Source: Chitinophagaceae bacterium (GTDB taxonomy: Bacteria > Bacteroidota > Bacteroidia > Chitinophagales > Chitinophagaceae). From it: 64,000 nt of DNA. Both the position numbers and the translations under genes were made by a program. Below the pieces are notes generated by a model. It ran no database searches, was not told the origin of the DNA, and saw only the letters and a list, made by a program, of their open reading frames with translations. The stretch covers positions 1-64,000 of the forward strand of contig JACSRW010000021.1 of assembly GCA_014879565.1 (NCBI GenBank), read 5' to 3'. Of the stretch, positions 53,644-63,037 are shown piece by piece. Position 1 is the first letter of the stretch. The number at the start of each line of letters is the position of its first letter.

Positions 53644-53674
53644 TTTGGAAAATTCGCCAATACAACTACTTTTG
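53644..53674 (+). promoter_or_regulatory. Consensus promoter of the DUF2795 gene
   Basis: TTTG (53644-53647), 19 nt, then TACTTTTG (53667-53674): both elements are exact. Transcription starts near 53681, leaving a leader of about 67 nt. It excludes the upstream alternative start at 53619. Confidence 0.7.
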
Positions 53675-53747
53675 CGAAAAATTAAGGAGAAGGCCCCACC
53701 CGGAACCGGGTACCCGGGCCTGCTCCGGAATCAAAAACCCTGATAAG

Positions 53748-53969
53748 ATGTTTTGGACTTTAGAACTGGCCTCGTACCTTGAAGATGCGCCCTGGCCGGC
53801 AACCAAAGATGAGCTGATTGATTATTCCATCCGTTCCGGTGCCCCTATTGAAGTAGTGGAAAATCTCCAGGAACTGGAAGATGAGGGGGATGTGTATGAA
53901 ACTATTGAGGATATCTGGCCGGATTATCCCACCCAGGATGATTTTCTCTTCAACGAAGACGAGTATTAA
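53748..53969 (+). CDS. DUF2795 family small acidic protein
   Basis: 73 aa from ATG 53748 (MFWTLELASYLEDAPWPATK). The pattern ASYLEDAPWPATKDELIDYS with GAP-EVVENLQEL matches DUF2795, a small conserved Bacteroidota family. The protein is strongly acidic, ending in DDFLFNEDEY. The longer open frame lies before the promoter and is not translated. The function is unknown. Confidence 0.88.
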   Translation: MFWTLELASYLEDAPWPATKDELIDYSIRSGAPIEVVENLQELEDEGDVYETIEDIWPDYPTQDDFLFNEDEY

Positions 53970-53989
53970 ACAAGAAAATGTATAAAAAG

Positions 53990-54017
53990 GCCCCCTCACA
54001 GTGAGGGGGCTTTTTTT
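53990..54017. terminator. Bidirectional terminator
   Basis: GCCCCCTC (53990-53997) pairs with GAGGGGGC (54003-54010) around ACAGT, followed by seven T; five A precede it for the other direction. It separates the convergent DUF2795 and acyl-CoA dehydrogenase genes. Confidence 0.92.
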
Positions 54018-54020
54018 GGC

Positions 54021-55721
54021 TCAATCCAGCCTGTATTTACCCAGGTCAGCGGGATTACTGATCGTTATAAACTCCTTTTTACCCCGGTTTTCACCCCGGG
54101 CAATTTTCAGGAATATATCCAGTGATTTCCAGTAGATATGGTCCCGGTCGGTATCCAGCACCAGCAGATGAGCCATAATGATATTTCCGGCCATTTCAAC
54201 CAGCCGCCGGGCATGAAAGTCCATATATTCATTATTATTCACTTCGGTCACCATTTTCACGGCCTCTTCGTACTCATCCGTCATTTCTTTGATATAGTTC
54301 CGGTAGCCCAGCAGTTCGGGCCTGACCTCTCTTTGTTCATAGGCCCTCATCTGTGACAGGTAAGTACCCGTGGTTACTCCCCGGATGGCAGCTACCACCT
54401 GTAACTGGGTGGTTCCTTCATAAATACTGGTAATCCGTGCATCCCGGTAAATTCTTTCCACCGGATAATCTTTCATAAATCCGGAACCGCCATGAATCTG
54501 GAGGGCATCATAGGCCACCTGATTACAGATCTCAGAAGAAAGACCCTTTGACAGCGGGGTATATACATCTGCCAGTTTCTGGTACATTTTGCTTTCAGCT
54601 CTTTCTTCGGGTGTCAGACTGCGTTCTTTCGCAATATGTTCATAGGCTTTGTATACATCCACAAAACGGGCCGTTTCATACAGCAGGCTGCGAATGGCAT
54701 CCACTTTCGCCTTCATTCTTGAAATCATTTCATATACGGCGGGAAACCGGTTGATAGAACTGCCAAACTGCACCCTTTCCCTGGCATAATTCACCGCTTC
54801 CCTCCAGGCTGCATCCGCCACTCCTACTGACTGGGCGGCAATGCCCAGCCGGGCCCCGTTCATCAGGGCCATTACATATTTTATCAACCCGAATTTTCGC
54901 TGACCCACCAGTTCAGCCGGAGCATTCCGGAATACAAGTTCGCAGGTTGGCGACCCGATAATACCCAGTTTATGTTCAATCCGGCGTACAGTAACGGCAT
55001 TACTGTTCCGGTCATAAATGAACATGGAAAGTCCCCTGCCATCCGCAGTACCCTCTTCCGACCGGGCCAGGACCAGGGAAATATTTCCATCCCCGTTTGT
55101 AATAAATCGTTTCACCCCGTTGAGCAACCATTTTCCGTCTACCAGGGTGGCTTTCAGCTGCACCGCCTGGAGATCACTTCCGGCATCAGGTTCCGTGAGG
55201 TCCATGGCAGCTGTTTCCCCTGCGGCTATTCTCGGCAGGTAACGTTGCTGCTGGTCTTCATCCGCAAATTCATGAATGGTTTCCGCACAGTCCTGCAGGC
55301 CCCAGATATTGACAAATCCCGCATCAGCCCGGGAAACCATGTCAGCGGCTATGATATAGGGCACGATGGGAAAATTCAGTCCGTTGAATTTACGGGGAAG
55401 GGTAATTCCCATCAGACCTGCTTTTACAATCGCGTCGAGGTTTTTCTTTGTGCCTTCTGCGTATTCCACATGGCCGTCCACCAAACGGGGCCCTTCCGCA
55501 TCCACACTTTCCGCATGGGGAGCAATGGTATTAGCGCAGATATCGCCGACTATCTCCAGTACTTTATCGTAACTGTCCATGGCGTCTTCAAAATCAACGG
55601 GGGCGTAATCATATAACTCCCTTTCCGTAAAATTTCTTTCTTTCAGCGCTACGATTTTCTGCATGAGGGGATGCGAGAGATGAAATTTCAGCTCAGCGGT
55701 GTCCAGATAAAAATTACCCAT
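54021..55721 (-). CDS. Acyl-CoA dehydrogenase
   Basis: 566 aa, longer than the standard 380-aa enzymes, like the Bacteroidota family that has a C-terminal extension. FAD-binding MDLTEPDAGSDLQ, the ITNGDGNISLVLAR region and IHGGSGFMKDYPVERIYRDA are clear, with the catalytic Glu in IYEGTTQLQ. It oxidises acyl-CoA and passes electrons to the ETF encoded just upstream (34 nt gap). Confidence 0.93.
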   Translation of the reverse strand: MGNFYLDTAELKFHLSHPLMQKIVALKERNFTERELYDYAPVDFEDAMDSYDKVLEIVGDICANTIAPHAESVDAEGPRLVDGHVEYAEGTKKNLDAIVKAGLMGITLPRKFNGLNFPIVPYIIAADMVSRADAGFVNIWGLQDCAETIHEFADEDQQQRYLPRIAAGETAAMDLTEPDAGSDLQAVQLKATLVDGKWLLNGVKRFITNGDGNISLVLARSEEGTADGRGLSMFIYDRNSNAVTVRRIEHKLGIIGSPTCELVFRNAPAELVGQRKFGLIKYVMALMNGARLGIAAQSVGVADAAWREAVNYARERVQFGSSINRFPAVYEMISRMKAKVDAIRSLLYETARFVDVYKAYEHIAKERSLTPEERAESKMYQKLADVYTPLSKGLSSEICNQVAYDALQIHGGSGFMKDYPVERIYRDARITSIYEGTTQLQVVAAIRGVTTGTYLSQMRAYEQREVRPELLGYRNYIKEMTDEYEEAVKMVTEVNNNEYMDFHARRLVEMAGNIIMAHLLVLDTDRDHIYWKSLDIFLKIARGENRGKKEFITISNPADLGKYRLD

Positions 55722-55755
55722 ATCAGAAGTTTAAAAAATGAGTCAGCGGTTTTCT

Positions 55756-56775
55756 TTACTTTACATTTTTCCGGTAATACCGGATCATCCTGGGGATGAT
55801 GTTTTCCAGGTTCCCCTGAATCACATAGTCCGCCAGTTTATTAATTGGCGCAGCGGGATCATTGTTGATAGAGATAACCATGGCCGCATCCTGCATCCCC
55901 GCTATATGCTGGATTTGGCCTGAAATACCGCAGGCGATATACAATTTGGGCCTGACGGTTATACCGGTCTGTCCGATCTGTCGTTCCTTATCCGCATACC
56001 CCGCATCAACGGCCGCCCGGGAAGCGCCCACTTCAGCTCCGATGGCATGGGCCAGTTCAAAAAGCAGGTTAAAGTTTTCCCTTGACCCCACCCCATATCC
56101 TCCGGCAATTACAATGGAGGAATTCTTGAGATTGATTTTTGAAGACTCAATCTGACGTTCAAGAATTCTGACGACCAGGTCTTCTTCCCGCAGGTATTTT
56201 CCGGCATCTACCCGTATCAGTTCAGCCTGGTGTGTTTCTGATACAATTTCTTTTTTCATCACCCCTTCCCTGACCGTAGCCATCTGTGGCCGGTTATCGG
56301 GGTTAACGATGGTGGCGACGATATTCCCCCCGAAGGCGGGCCGGATCTGATAAAGCAGGTTGTCATACCTTTTCCCCGCTTTTTTATCCTCGTATTCACC
56401 GATTTCCAGGTTGGTGCAATCTGCTGTGAGGCCACTGCCCAGAGAAGAAGAAATGCGGGGACCGAGGTCCCTGCCTATTGATGTGGCCCCCATCAGTACT
56501 ATCTGGGGCTGTGTTTCCCGGAAAAGTCCGGTAGCTACAGCCGTATGCGGCAGTGTGGTATAGGGATAAAGTCTTTTGTCATCGGCGATATAGAGCATAT
56601 CAACCCCATACCTGCTGATTTCTTTTTCCAGGCCGTCCAGCCCTGATCCCAGCACAAGGGCTTCCAGTTTACATCCCAGCTGATTGGCGAGAGAACGTCC
56701 CTTGGTTAGCAACTCAAAACTCACATCCTGGATGCTGCCTTCTTCAAATTCGCAGTATACGCAAACATTGTTCAT
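55756..56775 (-). CDS. etfA: Electron transfer flavoprotein subunit alpha
   Basis: 339 aa. The FAD-binding C-terminal half is clear: VIAGGYGVGSRENF, LAHAIGAEVGASRAAVDAGY, RQIGQTGITVRPKLYIACG, GISGQIQHIAGM and INNDPAAPI. Receives electrons from acyl-CoA dehydrogenase. It lies between etfB and the dehydrogenase gene in one operon. Confidence 0.94.
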   Translation of the reverse strand: MNNVCVYCEFEEGSIQDVSFELLTKGRSLANQLGCKLEALVLGSGLDGLEKEISRYGVDMLYIADDKRLYPYTTLPHTAVATGLFRETQPQIVLMGATSIGRDLGPRISSSLGSGLTADCTNLEIGEYEDKKAGKRYDNLLYQIRPAFGGNIVATIVNPDNRPQMATVREGVMKKEIVSETHQAELIRVDAGKYLREEDLVVRILERQIESSKINLKNSSIVIAGGYGVGSRENFNLLFELAHAIGAEVGASRAAVDAGYADKERQIGQTGITVRPKLYIACGISGQIQHIAGMQDAAMVISINNDPAAPINKLADYVIQGNLENIIPRMIRYYRKNVK

Positions 56776-56802
56776 AAAGCGTTAATTTATCCGGTTAGAA
56801 GG

Positions 56803-57672
56803 TTATCCGATAGTATGCTGACTGATCAGTTCCTGAATCAGCCATTCAATATCATCATCGGCTGCGCTGAGCACTTTGGATTCCTTGGCCTGGAAAACGA
56901 TATTCTCCACCTGGCGGACTTTTGTGGGAGACCCTCCCAGCCCCAGTTGCAGCAGATCACTGTTTACATCTTTGGCACACCACTCTGTCAGCACGGGCTC
57001 CGTGCTGTGCGTTTGTGCAGCCAGGTAATCATCGGCGCTGTGGTGTCTTTCCGAAAGGGTGGTGGCTCTTTTAAACTGCATCAGCCGACGGGCATTACGG
57101 GGTCTGCATTCCGGAGCAGTGCTGTGGGCGGTTACCAGTACAGGTAAAACAGATTCCACCAGTTCAAATCCCCGTTCCAGCCTTCTTTTAACACGTACAG
57201 TCCGGTTATCAACTGACAGAATATCCTCTGCATAGGTTATTTGCGGAATACCCAGTTTTTCTGCCACCTGAGGTCCCACCTGTGCCGTATCGCCATCAAT
57301 TGCCTGGCGGCCGGCGAGGATAATATCGGGTAATCCGATTTTCCGGATTGCGCAGGATAAAGCATAGGACGTGGCCAGGGTATCCGAGCCGGCAAAAGCT
57401 TTGTCTGTCAGTAAAAAACCCGCATCCGCACCCCGGTATAGTCCTTCACGTAAGATTTCTGCGGCCCTGACCGGTCCCATCGTGAGTAAAACGATGGTTG
57501 TACCCGGGTAACGGTCCTTTATCAGCAGGGCCAGCTCAAGGGCATTGAGATCTTCCGGGTTAAAAATGGCCGGCAGCGCGGCGCGGTTGACAGTTCCGTC
57601 GGCCTTCATGGCATCTTTACCAACATTCCGGGTGTCCGGAACCTGTTTGGCCAATACGATGATCTTGTACAT
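56803..57672 (-). CDS. etfB: Electron transfer flavoprotein subunit beta
   Basis: 289 aa from ATG 57672 (MYKIIVLAKQVPDTRNVG); the few extra upstream codons are not needed. Beta-subunit features are FNPEDLNALELAL, DIILAGRQAIDGDTAQVGPQVAEKLG and VKRRLERGFELVE. It binds AMP and pairs with EtfA. First gene of the etfB-etfA-acyl-CoA dehydrogenase operon. Confidence 0.93.
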   Translation of the reverse strand: MYKIIVLAKQVPDTRNVGKDAMKADGTVNRAALPAIFNPEDLNALELALLIKDRYPGTTIVLLTMGPVRAAEILREGLYRGADAGFLLTDKAFAGSDTLATSYALSCAIRKIGLPDIILAGRQAIDGDTAQVGPQVAEKLGIPQITYAEDILSVDNRTVRVKRRLERGFELVESVLPVLVTAHSTAPECRPRNARRLMQFKRATTLSERHHSADDYLAAQTHSTEPVLTEWCAKDVNSDLLQLGLGGSPTKVRQVENIVFQAKESKVLSAADDDIEWLIQELISQHTIG

Positions 57673-57808
57673 GTGCCTTTGGTTGTTGAGGAGGCACAAA
57701 CCTTGCAAAACCAGCCGGGAGAAAAACTGACAAAAATCAGGCGGGTGAATGTTTTAGCCCCGGCGGAGCCGGAGCGGCAGGATTCCGGCAAATGAAAATA
57801 CCATAAAT

Positions 57809-57855
57809 AAGAAAGAGGCCTCCGGGGGTAAGCCATTACGGAGTGCCTCTTTCTT
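57809..57855 (-). terminator. Terminator-like hairpin after fabI
   Basis: AAGAAAGAGGC (57809-57819) pairs with GCCTCTTTCTT (57845-57855), and the inner CTCCG/CGGAG extends the stem. It lies 37 nt after the fabI stop on the minus strand. The T run is interrupted. Confidence 0.6.
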
Positions 57856-57891
57856 TGAACACTAACTTATACCATTTAAACTGCTGATTTC

Positions 57892-58704
57892 TCAGGCCAT
57901 TTTATCCACCACACCCTGTGTCACACCGGTAAAACTGAATCCGCCGTCGTGAAATAAATTTTGCATGGTTACATAGCGGGTCAGGTCGCTGAAAAGTGTT
58001 ACACAATAGTTGGCACAATCCTCCGCGGGAGCATTTCCGAGAGGGCTCATATTCTCGGCAAATGAAATAAATCCGTCAAATCCTTTAACCCCGCTGCCCG
58101 CAGTGGTGCGGGTGGGTGACTGAGAAACGGTATTAATACGCACCTTGTTTCTTACCCCGTAGTGGTAGCCGAAATTGCGGGAAATACTTTCCAGCAGGGC
58201 CTTGGCATCCGCCATTTCATTATAATCAGGGAATACCCGCTGGGCGGCAATATAGGTAAGGGCCACCACACTGCCCCAGTCGGCAATGGCATCCATATTC
58301 CAGGCGGTATGCAGCAGCTTATGCAGGCTGATGGCGGAGATATCAAGGGTTTTATGATTATGGGTGTAACTGATTTCCGTGTAGTGATGTCCTTTGCGCA
58401 TATTGATACTCATTCCCACGGAGTGCAGGATAAAATCAATCTTACCGCCGAAATGTTTCATAGAGTCCTGCAGCAGATGTTTCAGGTCGTCCAGATGTGT
58501 AACATCGGCCCCGATCACCGGTGCATTGCCGCATAATTCAGAAAGCCTGTTAATCTCTCCCATGCGGAGGGCCACAGGCGCATTCGTCAATACCAGCTGT
58601 GCGCCCTGCTCATAACATTTCAGGGCTGTTTTCCAGGCAATGGATTTTTCATCCAGCGCCCCGAAAATGATTCCTTTTTTACCTTTCAGTAATTTTGTTG
58701 ACAT
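57892..58704 (-). CDS. fabI: Enoyl-ACP reductase (NADH)
   Basis: 270 aa SDR of the FabI type. It begins LKGKKGIIFGALDEKSIAW, has the NAD motif region FILHSVGMS, the catalytic pair Y-x6-K as YNEMADAK, and TRTTAGSGVKGFDGF near the C-terminus. It does the last reduction of fatty-acid elongation and is the target of triclosan-type inhibitors. It diverges from the KASIII gene, 109 bp away. Confidence 0.93.
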   Translation of the reverse strand: MSTKLLKGKKGIIFGALDEKSIAWKTALKCYEQGAQLVLTNAPVALRMGEINRLSELCGNAPVIGADVTHLDDLKHLLQDSMKHFGGKIDFILHSVGMSINMRKGHHYTEISYTHNHKTLDISAISLHKLLHTAWNMDAIADWGSVVALTYIAAQRVFPDYNEMADAKALLESISRNFGYHYGVRNKVRINTVSQSPTRTTAGSGVKGFDGFISFAENMSPLGNAPAEDCANYCVTLFSDLTRYVTMQNLFHDGGFSFTGVTQGVVDKMA

Positions 58705-58813
58705 GCTTGTTGGTTTTGAGCGGTAAAAATACGGACTTCGCCCGATTAGCGGTCAATATTCAATAAGTAATGGTATATTAGTCCCCTGACAAAAACTTTA
58801 ATTCATTCTACCG

Positions 58814-59884
58814 ATGCGTACACTGATTACCGGAACCGGCTGTTATATTCCGACAGTTGTAAAAACCAACCAGGATTTTGCGATACAGACCTTTTACAAC
58901 GAAGATGGCAGCCGGATTGAGTCGAAGTCTGAAGAAGTAATCCGGAAATTCCAGGAAATCACCGGCATTGAAGAAAGGCGCTATGCCTCCGAAGAACTGA
59001 ACTCTTCTGATATGGCCACACTCGCGGCCCGGCTGGCTATTGCCGACAGCGGGGTGGATCCCGAGGAACTGGATCAGATTATTGTGGCCCAGAATTTCGG
59101 AAATGTTATCAAACACACTATTCAGACCGATGTACTGCCGGCGCTGGCTTCCCGGGTAAAGCATGATCTGGGTATCCGGAATCCTTCCTGTGTGGCCTAT
59201 GATATCCTTTTTGGCTGCCCGGGCTGGGTACAGGGTGTGATTCAGGCCGACACCTATTTTAAAGCGGGCATTGCCCGTAAAGCCCTCGTCATCGGGACCG
59301 AAACCCTGAGCCGCGTAATAGATGCCTATGACCGTGACAGCATGATTTTTTCAGACGGCGCGGGGGCCACGGTTCTGGAAGCCCTGCCTGCTAATCAGAC
59401 CGACAGCGGAATTCTTTCCTGGAGTGTGCAAAGCCACTGTATGGATGAAGCGTATTACCTGTACCTGGGAAAAAGTTTTTTCCCGGGCAGTGATCCCCGT
59501 ATCCGGTATATAAAAATGAAAGGCCGAAAGGTTTATGAATATGCCATGCAGTATGTGCCGGCTGCCATGAAAGACTGCCTTGACAAAGCCGGCATACCGG
59601 TTACCGCGGTGAAAAAAGTGTTTATTCACCAGGCCAATGAAAAGATGGATGAAGGTATTATCCGCCGCTTATTCAAACTCTGCGGGCAAAAAGATATTCC
59701 GGAACATATTATGCCCATGAACATTCACAAACTCGGCAACAGCTCCGTGGCCACCATTCCCACCCTGTTTGACATGGTTAAAAAGGGAGTTTGGGATATA
59801 CATGATCTGCAACAGGGGGATATCGTTTTATTTGCCTCTGTCGGAGCCGGCATGAATATTAACGCGATCTGTTACCGGATGTAA
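58814..59884 (+). CDS. 3-oxoacyl-ACP synthase III-like (KASIII)
   Basis: 356 aa. The catalytic triad is visible: Cys135 (LFGCPGW), His272 (IHQAN) and Asn309 (LGNSS), in a thiolase fold. The C-P-G-W context differs from the usual A-C-A-G-F of FabH, so it may be one of the Bacteroidota KASIII variants with its own starter unit rather than the main FabH. It lies opposite fabI. Confidence 0.9.
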   Translation: MRTLITGTGCYIPTVVKTNQDFAIQTFYNEDGSRIESKSEEVIRKFQEITGIEERRYASEELNSSDMATLAARLAIADSGVDPEELDQIIVAQNFGNVIKHTIQTDVLPALASRVKHDLGIRNPSCVAYDILFGCPGWVQGVIQADTYFKAGIARKALVIGTETLSRVIDAYDRDSMIFSDGAGATVLEALPANQTDSGILSWSVQSHCMDEAYYLYLGKSFFPGSDPRIRYIKMKGRKVYEYAMQYVPAAMKDCLDKAGIPVTAVKKVFIHQANEKMDEGIIRRLFKLCGQKDIPEHIMPMNIHKLGNSSVATIPTLFDMVKKGVWDIHDLQQGDIVLFASVGAGMNINAICYRM

Positions 59885-59945
59885 GGGACCTCCCGCACTT
59901 GCCCTCTTTCCTTTATCTTCGCAGCTGAAAAAAGAGCCTGCGCTT

Positions 59946-62372
59946 ATGACGATTTCCTATAAATGGCTGAGTGAATATCTGCCCGTGACCGTGGACCCTG
60001 AACGCCTGAGCCGCATCCTGACCTCTATCGGGCTGGAAGTGGAAAGTATGACCCCCTATGAAGAAGTGAAAGGGGGGCTAAAAGGACTGGTCATCGGGGA
60101 AGTGCTGCATACAGAAAAACATCCCAATGCTGATAAACTCACACTGACCCGTGTTTCCCTGGGAAGCGGTGAACCCCTGCAGATTGTTTGCGGCGCCCCC
60201 AATGTAGCTGCCGGACAGAAAGTGGTTGTTGCCCCGGTGGGTGCCACGATTTACCCGGTCACAGGGGATCCGCTTACTATGAAAGTGGCCAAAATCAGAA
60301 GTGTGGAAAGCCAGGGTATGATCTGTGCGGAAGATGAGATCGGGCTGGGCACTTCGCATGACGGGATTCTTGTTTTACCGGCAGACGCCGTTCCCGGCAC
60401 CTCCGCAGCGGATTATTTCCGGCCTTACTCGGATATTGTTTATGAAATCGGACTCACCCCCAACCGGATGGATGCCATGAGCCATTGGGGGGTGGCCCGG
60501 GATGTATGCGCCTACCTGAGCCACCATGATAAAAAAGATATCCGGCCCAAACTGCCTGTTATCAACGGACTGAAGCCGGAAAGTCTTTCCTTTCCGATTG
60601 AAGTAAAAATTGAAAATGAAAATGCCTGTCCCCGTTATTCCGGTGTGAGTATTGACAATGTCCGGATCGGGGAATCCCCCCTCTGGCTCCGGCAGCGGCT
60701 GAAAGCCATCGGGGTACGTCCGATCAACAATATTGTGGACATCACGAATTTTATCCAGCATGAAACCGGCCAGCCATTGCATGCTTTTGATGCTGATCTG
60801 ATCACCGGAAGGAAAGTGGTGGTCAAAAATCTGCCGGAAGGAACCCGCTTTGTTACCCTGGATGAAAAAGAAAGATCCCTCCACGCCGAAGACCTGATGA
60901 TCTGTGACGAAAAAGAAGGAATGTGTATTGCCGGTGTATTTGGGGGCTTACACAGCGGGGTGACAGAAAAAACCAAGACCGTTTTCCTGGAAAGTGCTTT
61001 TTTTGAAGGGATAGGTATCCGCAAAACTTCCTTCCGGCATAACCTGCGCACGGATGCCGCCAGCCGGTTTGAAAAAGGAACAGATATTTCTGCAACAGTA
61101 CAGGTTCTCAAAAGAGCTGCCACCCTGATAAAGGATATCTGCGGCGGGGAAATCTCCTCAGAAATTGTGGATGTATATCCGAAAAAGAAAGAGAAGACAG
61201 AAGTTGTTATCAAATGGCACTATATTAAAAAACTGAGCGGGAAAAATTATCATCCGGATTCCGTAAAAGATATTCTGCGAAGCCTGGGTTTTGAGATCAT
61301 CAAGGAAGGGATTGATGAATTGCGGCTGGCAGTACCCTTTCATAAACCGGATATCAGCCTCCCTGCCGATATCGTGGAGGAGATTGTACGTATTGACGGA
61401 TTGGACAATATTGAAATCCCCGATTCGATCACGATTACACCGGCTGTTGATGAAAACTTTACCCTGGAGACCATCCGCGAGAAAACAGCCGGCCTGCTTG
61501 CCGGACTTGGGTTTCATGAGATGATGACGAATTCAATTACCAATGCCGCTTATTTTTCTGATGCGGAAAAGGCCACTATGGTCACCATGAAGAACAGCCT
61601 GAGCGCAGAACTGAATATCCTGCGCAGTTCCCTCCTGGAAACTGCCCTGGAGGTTGCTGCCCATAATCTGAATCACAAGAACAATCACCTGCGGCTATTT
61701 GAATTCGGTAAGGCTTATAGCAACAGCGGACCCGGCAAATACCAGGAAACCGAACAGCTCTGCCTGCTGCTGAGCGGGAACAGCCGGGATGACAGCTGGA
61801 AACAAAAAGCCACTGCAACTGATTTTTACGAACTGAAAGGGGCTGTGGAAACCGTTTTGCGTTCAATCGGTATCCGCGCAGAAAAACAGGAAGAGGAAAC
61901 GGCGGAAAAACTGGAGACAAGGCTGGTCTGGAAAATCAATAACCAGGCAGTAGCTGAAGCCGGGATCGTGAAAAAAAATCGGCTGGAAAAATTCGGTATC
62001 AAACAACCTGTTTTTTTTGCCGGCCTTAACTGGGAATTACTGAGCAGGCTTTCCGCCACACAACGGGTTCAGATTCGTGAAATTCCGCGTTACCCGGCTG
62101 TACAGCGTGACCTGGCACTTGTAGTTGATAAAAAGTTGTCATGGGCGTCTATTGAATCGGCTGTGCAAAACATACGGCTCAATAATCTCCGGGAGATTAA
62201 ACTCTTTGATATATTCGAGAGTGAAAAATTAGGAACCGGTAAAAAATCTGTCGCCGTTAATTTCACTTTCCAGGATCCGGAAAAAACACTGACAGACAAA
62301 GAGATTGATAACTGGATGCATAAAATCATGCAAACCCTGGAAAAAGAGACAGGGGCTGAGATCAGGAAATGA
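59946..62372 (+). CDS. pheT: Phenylalanyl-tRNA synthetase beta chain
   Basis: 808 aa, the bacterial PheT length. N-terminal tRNA-binding domain (GLVIGEVLHTEKHPNADKL), B3/B4 editing domain, the ISYKWLSEYLPV start, the conserved GVRPINNIVDITNFIQHETG and the C-terminal anticodon-binding domain (FPRYPAVQRDLALVV-like). It couples with PheS, which is elsewhere. A TATCTTCG box at 59914, one mismatch, is a possible promoter. Confidence 0.95.
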   Translation: MTISYKWLSEYLPVTVDPERLSRILTSIGLEVESMTPYEEVKGGLKGLVIGEVLHTEKHPNADKLTLTRVSLGSGEPLQIVCGAPNVAAGQKVVVAPVGATIYPVTGDPLTMKVAKIRSVESQGMICAEDEIGLGTSHDGILVLPADAVPGTSAADYFRPYSDIVYEIGLTPNRMDAMSHWGVARDVCAYLSHHDKKDIRPKLPVINGLKPESLSFPIEVKIENENACPRYSGVSIDNVRIGESPLWLRQRLKAIGVRPINNIVDITNFIQHETGQPLHAFDADLITGRKVVVKNLPEGTRFVTLDEKERSLHAEDLMICDEKEGMCIAGVFGGLHSGVTEKTKTVFLESAFFEGIGIRKTSFRHNLRTDAASRFEKGTDISATVQVLKRAATLIKDICGGEISSEIVDVYPKKKEKTEVVIKWHYIKKLSGKNYHPDSVKDILRSLGFEIIKEGIDELRLAVPFHKPDISLPADIVEEIVRIDGLDNIEIPDSITITPAVDENFTLETIREKTAGLLAGLGFHEMMTNSITNAAYFSDAEKATMVTMKNSLSAELNILRSSLLETALEVAAHNLNHKNNHLRLFEFGKAYSNSGPGKYQETEQLCLLLSGNSRDDSWKQKATATDFYELKGAVETVLRSIGIRAEKQEEETAEKLETRLVWKINNQAVAEAGIVKKNRLEKFGIKQPVFFAGLNWELLSRLSATQRVQIREIPRYPAVQRDLALVVDKKLSWASIESAVQNIRLNNLREIKLFDIFESEKLGTGKKSVAVNFTFQDPEKTLTDKEIDNWMHKIMQTLEKETGAEIRK

Positions 62373-62656
62373 CCCGCAACGAAGAACAACTCAACAGAAT
62401 ACAGGAAAAACTTCAGCAGTTACTGAAGCAGTACAGTTATGTACGAAAAGAAAATGACAGGCTGAAAGAAGAACTGAGCGAGACAAAAGAAAAGCTTTCC
62501 CGGAACGAAAAAATGACAGAAGAACTGAGCCAGCAGGTGGCTGTGCTGAAAATGAATGCAGGAGGGCTGGCCGAGCAGGACAAAAAAGAACTGGAAAAAA
62601 AGATCAATCATTACCTCCGGGAAATTGACCGCTGTATCGCCCTGCTGGGGGAATGA
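62369..62656 (+). CDS. Small coiled-coil protein next to pheT
   Basis: 95 aa, almost wholly coiled coil with heptads of Leu, Lys and Glu (LNRIQEKLQQLLKQYSYVRKEN, DRLKEELSETKEKL). It overlaps pheT by 4 nt. Its length, composition and place before zapA resemble the small coiled-coil partners of the division ring, but no homolog is named with certainty. Confidence 0.8.
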   Translation: MTRNEEQLNRIQEKLQQLLKQYSYVRKENDRLKEELSETKEKLSRNEKMTEELSQQVAVLKMNAGGLAEQDKKELEKKINHYLREIDRCIALLGE

Positions 62657-62947
62657 TCAGATCCGCTTTACCAGGTTCATTTTCATTTCATCTCCCCCGT
62701 GTGAAAGTTCAAGGGTATACCGGCCATAGGGCAGATCATTCAGCCCCGCCCAGGTTAGTTCCTGAACATCTGAAGGGATTTTCCGTTCGATGGTACGGCA
62801 AACACAGCCGTTATCATCTTTCAATACACCGCGAAGGGGGTGATAGCCCTTGAGTGCGGTAAATTTCAATTGTACTGCATCAATAAAAATTGATGACCTG
62901 AGTTTGGCAAACATGAGGGAAAGTTTTGGTTCGTTATCATTTCCCAC
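62657..62947 (-). CDS. Small conserved protein of unknown function
   Basis: 96 aa from a GTG start. The C-terminal TWAGLNDLPYGRYTLELS with GGDEMKM has a repeat-like beta pattern similar to that of secretion-tail or Ig-like modules, but there is no signal peptide. It converges stop-to-stop with the coiled-coil gene with no gap. The reading frame has the codon preferences of its neighbours, but no better support is seen. Confidence 0.55.
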   Translation of the reverse strand: MGNDNEPKLSLMFAKLRSSIFIDAVQLKFTALKGYHPLRGVLKDDNGCVCRTIERKIPSDVQELTWAGLNDLPYGRYTLELSHGGDEMKMNLVKRI

Positions 62948-63016
62948 AGTAAATCTTAACCTCTTAGTTTTCAGGCGGGTATCAGTGGCATTGAAGCGGG
63001 ACCGAATCTAATAAAA

Positions 63017-63024
63017 GAAATTTG
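63017..63024 (+). promoter_or_regulatory. Candidate -7 box of zapA
   Basis: GAAATTTG, one mismatch to TAnnTTTG, 13 nt before the zapA start codon. Confidence 0.35.
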
Positions 63025-63037
63025 AAATTGCAAGACC

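Noticed and set aside
53619-53747. Longer start of the DUF2795 gene
   Set aside because: It contains the promoter elements and does not fit the family's length.
54972-55616. Long plus-strand frame opposite the acyl-CoA dehydrogenase
   Set aside because: It is a shadow of the dehydrogenase, whose family motifs run through the whole interval.
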